Shown here: positions 17,538 to 25,729 of the stretch, piece by piece | How the letters are laid out: every line of letters begins with the position of its first letter | Position numbering within the stretch: the first letter of the stretch is position 1 | Assembly (NCBI RefSeq): GCF_010646885.2 | Contig: NZ_CP050700.1 | Coordinates: 5,648,001 to 5,712,000 of the forward strand | Source: Desulfopila sp. IMCC35008 | Lineage (GTDB): Bacteria; Desulfobacterota; Desulfobulbia; Desulfobulbales; Desulfocapsaceae | DNA length: 64,000 bases | Direction: 5' to 3' | The notes under the pieces: generated by a model | What the model saw: only the letters and a program-made list of their open reading frames with translations | Told to the model about the DNA's origin: nothing | Databases searched by the model: none | Translations under genes and position numbers: made by a program

Positions 17538-18628
17538 ATTGAGGCTACCTCCTCATTAGACTTTTTGAATAAATCCAGTGGATTCACAGCGATAATAAAG
17601 ATACCGATAACCATCACGACGGCAGCTGCCCAGGCGATAGGAGGCATCGTCCAGCCTTCGAATTTAAATACGACTCCAAGAACGATCCAGCAGACGAATG
17701 GTCCCCAGAAAGAGAAGGTACCGTTACAGGACATGCCGAGGGCTGCGCCGCACATGGCGTTCCCTTTGTACCAGTACATGAATGCCGCATATGCGCTCAG
17801 ACCTGCAAGAGCAAACCAGAGAATGGACTCGGTGTCTGTGAAAGACTGGACAACCATCCCCACCGCGTCAACCTTGGCGATAATCGCAAAGAGAGGCACG
17901 AGGATGAAAAGGTTGGAGATACCTGCGGTAACCTGGCGGATGGTGATTCCGATTTCAGGATCGATCATGGACGTACCGTAACCGCAAACGCACCCTTCAA
18001 CACCCCAGGCAAAAGCGGCAATGAAGCCGAAGAAAAGACCTAACATCAGGTTATCCGGTACATTATCACCGAGTCCGGTGCTGCCGATCATGAAACTCGC
18101 AGCGAAGCAGATAGCAATACCCAACAGCATGCGGGGGGTCAATTGCTGCTTGAACCAGACTCTGCCAAGGATTGCCCCGATAGCCGGACAGAGAGCTGCA
18201 ATAGGTACTACCAGAGAACCTGCCATCTGCAGACCGACTACATATGCTGTACTGGCCAGCGGACCACCAATAATAGCGGCAGCTACCATTACCATGCCGG
18301 GTTTGGTTTTTATACAGCGGAGAAAATCGCTGAAGCGTCCTCGTACATTTGCAATTACAATAGCCCAGAGCGCGCTACAGGTATCTGTGGTCGCCGCACC
18401 AAGGGCACCCAGCAGATACAATACGGCAAAAGTAGAAAGACCGGAATTTTCACCATACCACTCAACCCACACTCCTTTGGACATACCCAAGGTCATAAAT
18501 GCAGTGTAAAAGCCGTATGCCAACCCAGAAAATAGGGCAACCATAATGCCCCGACGGCGAAAACTGGAAGCCAGTTTTCGTTTCGCAGCGACGGCTGCCG
18601 GGTTAACAGTTACTGTTGCTCGGGTCAT
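17534..18628 (-). CDS. DMT/EamA-family transporter
   Basis: The 364-residue protein has about ten hydrophobic helices in two repeats, as in EamA drug/metabolite transporters. The start at 18628 follows AGGAGACGACA. It is divergent from the choline operon and has its own long-spacer MerR-type promoter. From context it likely imports choline or exports a product such as trimethylamine; the sequence does not say which. Confidence 0.8.
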   Translation of the reverse strand: MTRATVTVNPAAVAAKRKLASSFRRRGIMVALFSGLAYGFYTAFMTLGMSKGVWVEWYGENSGLSTFAVLYLLGALGAATTDTCSALWAIVIANVRGRFSDFLRCIKTKPGMVMVAAAIIGGPLASTAYVVGLQMAGSLVVPIAALCPAIGAILGRVWFKQQLTPRMLLGIAICFAASFMIGSTGLGDNVPDNLMLGLFFGFIAAFAWGVEGCVCGYGTSMIDPEIGITIRQVTAGISNLFILVPLFAIIAKVDAVGMVVQSFTDTESILWFALAGLSAYAAFMYWYKGNAMCGAALGMSCNGTFSFWGPFVCWIVLGVVFKFEGWTMPPIAWAAAVVMVIGIFIIAVNPLDLFKKSNEEVASI

Positions 18629-18721
18629 TGTCGTCTCCTCATGTTTTAAGATGATCTAAAAGTAACTTTAATACACAATGCCCCAACAGGATTGCAAGGA
18701 CACCTACCATAACGGGAATCT

Positions 18722-18744
18722 TTCCCCCTTACCCTCCAGGGGAA
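18722..18744. promoter_or_regulatory. second operator-like inverted repeat
   Basis: TTCCCC (18722-18727) and GGGGAA (18739-18744) form an imperfect palindrome similar to the operator cores in the two divergent promoters. It lies downstream of the transporter promoter's -10 and could be an extra regulator site. Confidence 0.4.
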
Positions 18745-18754
18745 GGACGCCGAC

Positions 18755-18786
18755 ATTGTAACCGTTCCCCCTAAGGGGAATGTCAA
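18755..18786 (-). promoter_or_regulatory. MerR-type promoter for the transporter gene
   Basis: On the minus strand, TTGACA (18786-18781) and TACAAT (18760-18755) are 20 bases apart rather than 17, and the spacer contains the palindrome TTCCCCTTAGGGGGAA. This is the classic layout of MerR-activated promoters. The transporter start codon is about 125 bases downstream. Confidence 0.7.
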
Positions 18787-19243
18787 TGGTGTTTTTTCCG
18801 GTTTGAAATGTAAATCATCAGGGTAAATGTCCTATTTGTTAATCATTACTTGTGCTTAGTTATATTTTATCTGGCTTGAAAAAAAGACCAGTTTGAGAAT
18901 CATTGCTAAGACCCTTATTCTCCGTGGAAAGTTGAATATTGTGCCATAACCTGAAGCAACCAGCCTGAAGAGATTGAACTCCTCGAATCGATATTTAATT
19001 AAATTATATCAGTTGTATATGATGTAGCCATCTCAATTTCCAGTCCCGCTCCCTATCAATTGACGTCAGTCATCGATTAGCTGGAAAAAGGCAAAAAAAT
19101 CAGATTCACCTATTGGAAAAGTCATTTCCAACGCCACCTCATGGAATTTTTGCCGCTGATACAGCATCCTGAAACCCTGTTTCCCTTTAAGTTCTGTAAA
19201 ATCAATTTATTACAGAATTATACCAGTTTTTTAAAAAAGTATA

Positions 19244-19275
19244 TTGACTTTCCCCTTAAGGGCAGGGGGTACAGT
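19244..19275 (+). promoter_or_regulatory. MerR-type promoter for the choline microcompartment operon
   Basis: TTGACT (19244-19249) and TACAGT (19270-19275) are 20 bases apart, with the palindromic core CCCCTTAAGGG inside the spacer. It mirrors the divergent transporter promoter in spacing and operator. The first shell gene starts 91 bases after the -10. Confidence 0.7.
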
Positions 19276-19366
19276 GACGGCGGTGTGAGGAAGAAGTCAT
19301 TTCTTTCGGCACCAAATGACCTAAAGCAATGCAGTTTTACTGAGTAACCCACACCGGGAGAACACA

Positions 19367-19981
19367 TTGAGATATTATGGCGAAGAGGCACTCGGCCTTA
19401 TTGAAACTCTGGGAATGGTTCCTGCCATCAGCGGCGCGGACACTATGCTTAAAACTGCCGATGTGCAGTTGATTTCGTATGAAAACATCGGTTCTACCCT
19501 GGTAGCAGTAATGGTTAAAGGTGATGTTGCTGCCGTTAAAGCCTCAGTTGAAGCTGGCGCCGCAGCTGCATCGGAAATTGGTAAGTTGACGGCTCAAAAC
19601 GTTATGCCCCGACCAATCCGCGCTGTCGGCGATGTGGTTTCAGTACATGCTGTTGAAGACAGCAGCGACGAAGCCGAGACTGCCAGGCCCAGGGCTATGG
19701 GTTTTATCGAAACCTTTGGGATTGTCTTTGTCCTTGAGGCAGCTGATGCAATGGTAAAAGCCGCAGACGTACAACTCGTAGGCTATGAAAACGTCGCCTC
19801 CGGTTATATCTCCGTTCTGGTGGAAGGCGATGTTGGTGCATGCCAGGCTGCTGTTGAAGCAGGTGTTAAGGCTGTTGAAGAGATGGGCGCAGAGATTCAC
19901 AGCTCCCTTGTTATTCCGACCCCACATCCTGACCTGAGAAAAATCACCAAAATCTACGACATCGAAAATCTTCTTCCGTAG
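19367..19981 (+). CDS. tandem-BMC-domain shell protein
   Basis: The 204-residue product contains two complete BMC domains in tandem: residues ~6-88 (ALGLIETLGMVPAISGADTM ...) and ~108-190 (AMGFIETFGIVFVLEAADAM ...). Such proteins form pseudohexameric trimers in the shell. The only sensible start is TTG at 19367, with GGGAG 8-12 bases upstream; the weak start may limit its amount. It is the first gene of the operon, in the position of cutA in sulfate-reducer choline operons. Confidence 0.88.
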   Translation: MRYYGEEALGLIETLGMVPAISGADTMLKTADVQLISYENIGSTLVAVMVKGDVAAVKASVEAGAAAASEIGKLTAQNVMPRPIRAVGDVVSVHAVEDSSDEAETARPRAMGFIETFGIVFVLEAADAMVKAADVQLVGYENVASGYISVLVEGDVGACQAAVEAGVKAVEEMGAEIHSSLVIPTPHPDLRKITKIYDIENLLP

Positions 19982-20060
19982 GGAGAAAGAGGTTTTTCCT
20001 CCAGACGGGGTTTTAGGGATAACACAGGCAACCGGCTCAGCGGAGATGAAGGGATAACAG

Positions 20061-21563
20061 ATGATTGTCGATAATGATTTACTCTCCATACAGCATGCCA
20101 GAATCATGGCAGAAAATGCTTTTGAAGCACAAAAGAAGCTGGCAGCATTTCCCCAAGAAAAGCTGGATAAGATTGTTGCGTGTGTCGCTGAAGCTGTAGA
20201 AAATGAGGCCAGATCTCTGGCTCTCTTGTCCCATGAAGAGACTGACAGCGGCAAATGGCAGGACAAGTGCCTTAAAAATCAATTTGTCTGCCGTAATCTC
20301 CGAAATCATCTGCACGGCATGCGCTGTGTTGGCATCATCAGCCGGGACCCGCAGGCACAGATCATGGAAATTGGTGTTCCTGTCGGGGTAATTGTAGCTC
20401 TTTGTCCGGTTACCAGCCCTGTTTCTACAACCATCTACAAATCCCTGCTTGCCATCAAGTCCGGCAATGCCATTCTCTTCTCCCCTCATCCTGGCGCGAG
20501 AAAGTGCATAAGCACTGTCCTGGATATAATAATCGAGGTAGCTGAAGCGAACGGTCTGCCTATAGGATGCCTTTCCTATCTGGCTCCCGTTGCAAAGAGC
20601 GGTACCAGGGAATTGATGAACCATCCGTCAACCTCACTGATAATGGTAACCGGCGTTTCAGCAATGCTCGATGACGCACAGGCTACCGGAAAACCGGTTA
20701 TCTACGGTGGAACCGGCAATGGGCCTGCATTTATTGAACGAACTGCAAACCTCGAGCAGGCGGTCAGGGATATCGTCGCCAGCAAGACTTTTGACAACGG
20801 CATCGCCCCCTCTGCCGAACAATCCATTGTCGCTGACGCCTGCATAGCTGAGGAAGTCAGGCACATTCTGCAGGCCAATGGCGCCTACTTCATGTCTGAT
20901 GAAGAGTCGCTTCGGCTGGCTGACCTGCTGTTCTGCCCCGCAGGACAACGAAGAAAGGGGCTGGTTGGTATGTCAGCCGGAGTACTGGCCAAAAGAGCCA
21001 ACTTTACAATTCCTGAAGGCACATCCGTCCTGGTCGCCCAACGGAAATATGTTTCCGAGGACGACCCGTATTGTAGAGAAATACTCTCTCCGGTTCTTGC
21101 TCTCTATGAGGAAGCAGACTGGATGCACGCCTGCGAGAAATGTATAGAACTCCTGCTTCACGAAAGAAATTCTCACACCCTGGTGATCCATTCAGGTGAT
21201 GAAGAAGTGATCAGACAGTTTGCCCTGAAAAAACCTGTTGGCAGACTGCTCGTCAACACCCCGGCTTCATTCGGAGGCATGGGGGCAACCACAAATCTAT
21301 TCCCAGCCATGACCCTTGGCAGCGGCTCTGCCGGGTATGGAATTACCTCCGATAACGTATCGCCCATGAATCTGATCTACAAAAGAAAGGTTGGATACGG
21401 CGTACGACGGATGGCCCGTTTGGAAGCTGAACCTGTTTCCAGTGAAAAACCCTGCCCGAAGGACGACACGTACTCAAGCGTCGGTGATTCGAGCAAAGCG
21501 CAGGCGTTACAACACATCCTGACAGAGGCGATCAAAGCCTTGTCTGAACCTGCCACTCGATAG
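20061..21563 (+). CDS. aldehyde dehydrogenase homologue lacking the catalytic cysteine (CutB-like)
   Basis: This 500-residue protein aligns along its length with the acetylating aldehyde dehydrogenase encoded at 25726. At the catalytic site the paralogue reads TFDNGTVCASEQ, while here the sequence is TFDNGIAPSAEQ: Pro250 (CCC at 20808-20810) replaces the nucleophilic Cys. The dinucleotide-fold and core segments are otherwise kept (SPVSTTIYKSLLAIKSGNA, GNGPAFIERTANLEQAV). A C-terminal linker and amphipathic helix (SKAQALQHILTEAIKALSE) look like a shell-targeting peptide. It is probably a structural or regulatory partner, not an active enzyme. Confidence 0.85.
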   Translation: MIVDNDLLSIQHARIMAENAFEAQKKLAAFPQEKLDKIVACVAEAVENEARSLALLSHEETDSGKWQDKCLKNQFVCRNLRNHLHGMRCVGIISRDPQAQIMEIGVPVGVIVALCPVTSPVSTTIYKSLLAIKSGNAILFSPHPGARKCISTVLDIIIEVAEANGLPIGCLSYLAPVAKSGTRELMNHPSTSLIMVTGVSAMLDDAQATGKPVIYGGTGNGPAFIERTANLEQAVRDIVASKTFDNGIAPSAEQSIVADACIAEEVRHILQANGAYFMSDEESLRLADLLFCPAGQRRKGLVGMSAGVLAKRANFTIPEGTSVLVAQRKYVSEDDPYCREILSPVLALYEEADWMHACEKCIELLLHERNSHTLVIHSGDEEVIRQFALKKPVGRLLVNTPASFGGMGATTNLFPAMTLGSGSAGYGITSDNVSPMNLIYKRKVGYGVRRMARLEAEPVSSEKPCPKDDTYSSVGDSSKAQALQHILTEAIKALSEPATR

Positions 21564-21606
21564 ACGATCGATAGATGAAATGTATCTCTTAAATGGAGGA
21601 AGCAAA

Positions 21607-24147
21607 GTGGATCTTAACGATTTTTCAAATAAGCTTGCCGAGGCAACCAAAAACCTGACAGCTGAAGAGCGGGCATCATTGAAGAAGATTTTCGAAGGTG
21701 TTTCTGCTGAAGTTTTCAAGAAGCCGACCAGTGCAAGCGTATCTGTTGCCTCTGGGACCAACGGTATACCTGACGGTCCGACTGAACGTCACGTCAAGCT
21801 GAAGGAAAAATTCTTAACGCACGTTCCCACCATCACCACCCATCGTGCCCGCGCCATCACCAAAATCGCCAGGGAAAACCCAGGACTGCCAAAGGCGATC
21901 CTTCGCGGCAAGTGTTTCAAATACTGCTGCGAGACGGCTCCCCTCGTGATCCAGGAGAATGAACTCATCGTCGGTTCTCCATGCGGCGCTCCCCGTGCCG
22001 GCTCCTTTTCCCCGGACATTGCCTGGCGCTGGGTGAAGGACGAGCTTGATACCATCGGCACCAGGGCACAGGACCCCTTCTTCATCTCAGAAGAAGACAA
22101 GAAGATCATGCGCGAAGAGCTGTTCCCTTTCTGGGAGGGGCAATCCGTGGACGAGTTTTGCGAGCAGCAGTACCGCGAAGCAGGAATGTGGGAGCTCTCC
22201 GGCGAGTCTTACGTTACCGATTGCTCCTACCATGCGACAAACGGTGGCGGTGACTCCAATCCCGGATACGATGTCATCCTGATGAAAAAGGGCATGCTCG
22301 ACATCGTCAGGGAAGCTGAAGAGAACCTTGCAAAGCTCGATTACGAGAACCCCGATGACATGGACAAGATCTACTTCTACAAGTCCCTCATCGACACGGC
22401 AGAAGGCGTGATGATCTACGCCAAGCGTCTTTCGGATTACGCTTGTGAGCTGGCCGCCAAGGAGACCAACCCCCAGCGTAAAGCGGAACTGGAAAAAATC
22501 TCTGCTGTCAACGCCCGCGTTCCCGCCCACAAGCCCGAGACTTTCTGGGAAGCGATTCAGGCTGTCTGGACCATCGAATCCCTCCTGGTGGTGGAAGAAA
22601 ACCAGACGGGTATGTCCATTGGCCGTGTCGACCAGTACATGTACCCCTTCTTCAAGGCGGATCTTGATGCAGGACGTATGACCGAGTACGAAGCCTTCGA
22701 CCTGGCGGGTTGTATGCTTGTCAAGATGTCTGAGATGATGTGGATTACCAGTGAGGGCGCTTCCAAGTTTTTTGCGGGATACCAGCCTTTCGTCAATATG
22801 TGCCTGGGCGGTGTGACGCGTGAGGGTAACGATGCCACGAATGATCTCACCTATCTTCTCATGGATGCTGTGCGTCACGTCAAGGTCTACCAGCCATCGC
22901 CGTCTGTTCGTGTTCACAACAAATCTCCGCAGAAATTCTTAACGAAAATTGTTGATGTTATCCGCGCGGGTATGGGTTTTCCGGCGATCCACTTCGATGA
23001 CGCTCATATCAAGATGATGCTGGCCAAGGGATGTTCTATCGAGGACTCTCGAGACTATTGCCTCATGGGTTGCGTAGAGCCGCAGAAGTCAGGGCGTCTT
23101 TACCAGTGGACCTCCACCGCCTACACCCAGTGGCCTATCTGTATAGAGATGGTGCTCAATCACGGTGTACCCCTCTGGTACGGCAAGCAGGTCTGCCCTG
23201 ACATGGGGCCCCTGGAGTCCTTCGACACCTTTGAGAAGTTCGACGCTGCTGTCAAGGAGCTCATCAAATACGTCACCAAATGGTCGAGCGTGGGGACGGT
23301 AATTTCCCAGCGCATCCACAGGGACCTGGCACCTAAACCTCTTATGTCGATGATGTACGAAGGTTGCATGGAATCCGGCAAGGACGTTTCAGCAGGCGGT
23401 GCGATGTACAACTTTGGCCCAGGTGTGGTCTGGAGCGGTCTGGCAACCCATGCAGACTCCATGGCAGCCATCAAGAAGCTTGTCTACGATGACAAGAAGT
23501 ACACCCTGGCCGAACTGAACGAAGCGCTGAAGGCTGAATTCAAGGGATACGAGCAGGTGAAGGCCGATTGTCTCGCCGCGCCGAAGTACGGCAACGACGA
23601 TGATTATGCCGACCTCCTCGTTAATGACCTTATAAACTTCACCGAGCGAGAGCACCGCAAGTTCAAAACACTCTACTCTGTACTCAGCCACGGAACTCTT
23701 TCCATCTCAAATAATACCCCATTCGGTCAGCTCCTTGGCGCATCCGCCAATGGGCGCGATGCGTGGATGCCTCTCTCCGACGGAATCAGCCCTACCCAGG
23801 GAGCCGACTTCAAGGGACCAACCGCCATCATCAAGTCCGTCTCAAAAACGGCCAGCGACTCCATGAACATTGGCATGGTTCACAACTTCAAGCTGATGTC
23901 CGGCCTGTTGGATACGCCCGAAGGGGAGAATGGCATCATTACCCTCATCCGTACCGCCTGCATGCTGGGTAATGGAGAAATGCAGTTCAACTACCTTGAT
24001 AACGATGTGCTTCTCGATGCGCAGAAACATCCGGAAAAATATCGCGACCTTGTTGTACGCGTCGCGGGCTACAGCGCTTTTTTTGTTGAGCTCTGCAAAG
24101 ATGTTCAGGACGAGATCATCAGCAGAACAATGCTGCATGAAATCTAA
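21607..24147 (+). CDS. cutC: choline trimethylamine-lyase (glycyl radical enzyme)
   Basis: CutC splits choline to trimethylamine and acetaldehyde by radical chemistry. Starting at GTG 21607 (GGAGG 8 bases upstream) gives 846 residues, and the active-site residues known from the Desulfovibrio enzyme fall on the same numbers: Tyr208, Asp216, Phe395, Cys489 and Glu491 (GCVEPQ), Thr502, Tyr506, and radical Gly821 (RVAGYSAFFVEL). This set separates choline lyase from diol, glycerol and isethionate enzymes. An ATG nine codons earlier (21580) is in frame but has no ribosome-binding site. The N-terminal ~50 residues include an amphipathic helix for packaging in the shell. Confidence 0.96.
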   Translation: MDLNDFSNKLAEATKNLTAEERASLKKIFEGVSAEVFKKPTSASVSVASGTNGIPDGPTERHVKLKEKFLTHVPTITTHRARAITKIARENPGLPKAILRGKCFKYCCETAPLVIQENELIVGSPCGAPRAGSFSPDIAWRWVKDELDTIGTRAQDPFFISEEDKKIMREELFPFWEGQSVDEFCEQQYREAGMWELSGESYVTDCSYHATNGGGDSNPGYDVILMKKGMLDIVREAEENLAKLDYENPDDMDKIYFYKSLIDTAEGVMIYAKRLSDYACELAAKETNPQRKAELEKISAVNARVPAHKPETFWEAIQAVWTIESLLVVEENQTGMSIGRVDQYMYPFFKADLDAGRMTEYEAFDLAGCMLVKMSEMMWITSEGASKFFAGYQPFVNMCLGGVTREGNDATNDLTYLLMDAVRHVKVYQPSPSVRVHNKSPQKFLTKIVDVIRAGMGFPAIHFDDAHIKMMLAKGCSIEDSRDYCLMGCVEPQKSGRLYQWTSTAYTQWPICIEMVLNHGVPLWYGKQVCPDMGPLESFDTFEKFDAAVKELIKYVTKWSSVGTVISQRIHRDLAPKPLMSMMYEGCMESGKDVSAGGAMYNFGPGVVWSGLATHADSMAAIKKLVYDDKKYTLAELNEALKAEFKGYEQVKADCLAAPKYGNDDDYADLLVNDLINFTEREHRKFKTLYSVLSHGTLSISNNTPFGQLLGASANGRDAWMPLSDGISPTQGADFKGPTAIIKSVSKTASDSMNIGMVHNFKLMSGLLDTPEGENGIITLIRTACMLGNGEMQFNYLDNDVLLDAQKHPEKYRDLVVRVAGYSAFFVELCKDVQDEIISRTMLHEI

Positions 24148-24200
24148 TTGATATTAAATCGTCACGACGAAAGAACCACAACCGACAAGATTGCATCCTC

Positions 24201-25127
24201 ATGGAAAGAAAAGCGCTCATATTCAACATACAGAAATACAATATGTATGATGGCCCCGGAGTGAGAACTCTGGTGTTCTTCCAAGGATGCCCTCTTCGTT
24301 GCGACTGGTGCTCGAATCCCGAAGGGCAGTTAAAGCGCCCACAGGTATTGTTCAAGAGTGACAACTGCGTGAACTGCGCGGCTTGTGTATCGGTCTGCCC
24401 GGTTGGAATTCACACCATTTCAGCCGGTGGCACCCACCAGGTAGACCGGGAGAAGGAGTGTATCGGCTGTCGTAAATGTGAGGCAGCCTGCCCGGAATCC
24501 GCCCTGGCAATCATGGGTGAGTTGAAAACCATCTCTGAGCTTGTCGAGATCATTGAGGAAGATAAGCCATTTTACGATACTTCCGGTGGCGGGGTCACCC
24601 TCGGTGGCGGAGAAGTTCTCATGCAGCCTGAAGCCGCCGCGAATCTTCTCATGGTCTGCAGACAACGAGGGATTAATACCGCAATAGAAACCTGTGGCTA
24701 TGCCCGCCCCAAGGTGATCGAAAAAGTAGCGGAGTTTACCGATCTCTTCCTCTTTGATGTAAAGCACATGAATTCCGAGCGTCATCACGAGCTGACCGGC
24801 GTTCGCAATGAGATGATTCTTGGCAACCTGCAGTGGCTCCTTGAGAATCGCTGCAACGTGAAAATACGGATGCCTCTCTTGAAAGGTGTCAACGATGGTG
24901 AAAAGGAAATCATCCAGCTTATAGAATTTCTCAAACCCTACCAGGACCACAAAAACTTCAAAGGCGTCGATCTGCTCCCATATCACAAGATGGGCGTAAA
25001 CAAATACAACCAGCTTGACTGGAACTATCCCATCAAGGGTGATCCCAAATTAAGCGATGCTGATCTGGAGCGCATAGAGGACAGCATTAAGAAATACAAT
25101 TTTCCAGTGTCAGTGGTTCGCCATTAA
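24201..25127 (+). CDS. cutD: choline lyase activating enzyme (radical SAM)
   Basis: CutD places the glycyl radical on CutC. The 308-residue protein has the radical-SAM cysteine motif (GCPLRCDWCSNPE, CxxxCxxC, residues ~30-40), followed by a ferredoxin-like insert with two further 4Fe-4S sites (CVNCAACVSVCP and CIGCRKCEAACP), usual for glycyl-radical activases of this group. It lies 53 bases after cutC. Confidence 0.95.
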   Translation: MERKALIFNIQKYNMYDGPGVRTLVFFQGCPLRCDWCSNPEGQLKRPQVLFKSDNCVNCAACVSVCPVGIHTISAGGTHQVDREKECIGCRKCEAACPESALAIMGELKTISELVEIIEEDKPFYDTSGGGVTLGGGEVLMQPEAAANLLMVCRQRGINTAIETCGYARPKVIEKVAEFTDLFLFDVKHMNSERHHELTGVRNEMILGNLQWLLENRCNVKIRMPLLKGVNDGEKEIIQLIEFLKPYQDHKNFKGVDLLPYHKMGVNKYNQLDWNYPIKGDPKLSDADLERIEDSIKKYNFPVSVVRH

Positions 25128-25171
25128 CGAGTCCGCTGAATGCGTTTTATGCGACCAGGGAGAGGTACACT

Positions 25172-25729
25172 ATGATGTCACTTGGATTCATTGAAACAAA
25201 GGGACTGCTCGCAGCCATCGAGGCAGCCGATGCCATGGTAAAGGCCGCTGACGTCTGCCTTGTTGAAAAAAACACGGTCGGCGGCGGGCTGGTAACCATT
25301 ACTGTCGCGGGTGAAGTGTCGGCGGTAAGGGCTTCGGTCGATGCAGCAATCTCAGCAATAAGCCGCATCGAAGGTGCCGAACTGGTCTCAGGGCACGTTA
25401 TTGCTCGCCCCTATGAGGAAATTGCCCGGATAATCGCGACAAAAGAGCCTACGGCCGAGCCGGAGTGCCTTTTGGTCGAAGAGTCTCCTGTGGATACCGA
25501 TTCATCGGATACAAAACAGAGCGCTGCAGGACGCAGTATTCAGGCTGATGATGAGGATGTGCCGCGCTACACAATTTCTGAACTCAAAAAAACAACCGTC
25601 AGCAAGTTGCGCCAGATCGCTTCGGCATTGATCGACCTCCCCTTGACCAGCGAAGAGATCAGGACCGCAACAAAGAAAAAACTGATTGAAGCTATCCTAA
25701 ACGTTACAGATAGAGGAGCTAACAAATGA
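25172..25729 (+). CDS. BMC shell protein with C-terminal Rho-N/SAP-like domain
   Basis: The 185-residue protein has one hexamer-type BMC domain (residues ~3-85: SLGFIETKGLLAAIEAADAM, GGGLVTITVAGEV), an acidic disordered linker (~90-130), and a C-terminal helical segment (YTISELKKTTVSKLRQIA ... KKKLIEAIL) resembling Rho N-terminal or SAP motifs. Those motifs often bind nucleic acid but here could be a protein dock. The stop overlaps the start of the next gene (ATGA). Its place matches cutE. Confidence 0.85.
   Translation: MMSLGFIETKGLLAAIEAADAMVKAADVCLVEKNTVGGGLVTITVAGEVSAVRASVDAAISAISRIEGAELVSGHVIARPYEEIARIIATKEPTAEPECLLVEESPVDTDSSDTKQSAAGRSIQADDEDVPRYTISELKKTTVSKLRQIASALIDLPLTSEEIRTATKKKLIEAILNVTDRGANK

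Noticed and set aside
20061..21563. Missing cysteine as a frameshift or sequence error
   Set aside because: The frame is intact on both sides and several adjacent residues differ from the paralogue, which a single error would not produce.
21580..24147. Glycyl radical enzyme as isethionate lyase, diol dehydratase or pyruvate formate-lyase
   Set aside because: Thr502, Tyr506, Asp216, Tyr208 and Phe395 all match choline lyase, and the operon order fits cut genes.
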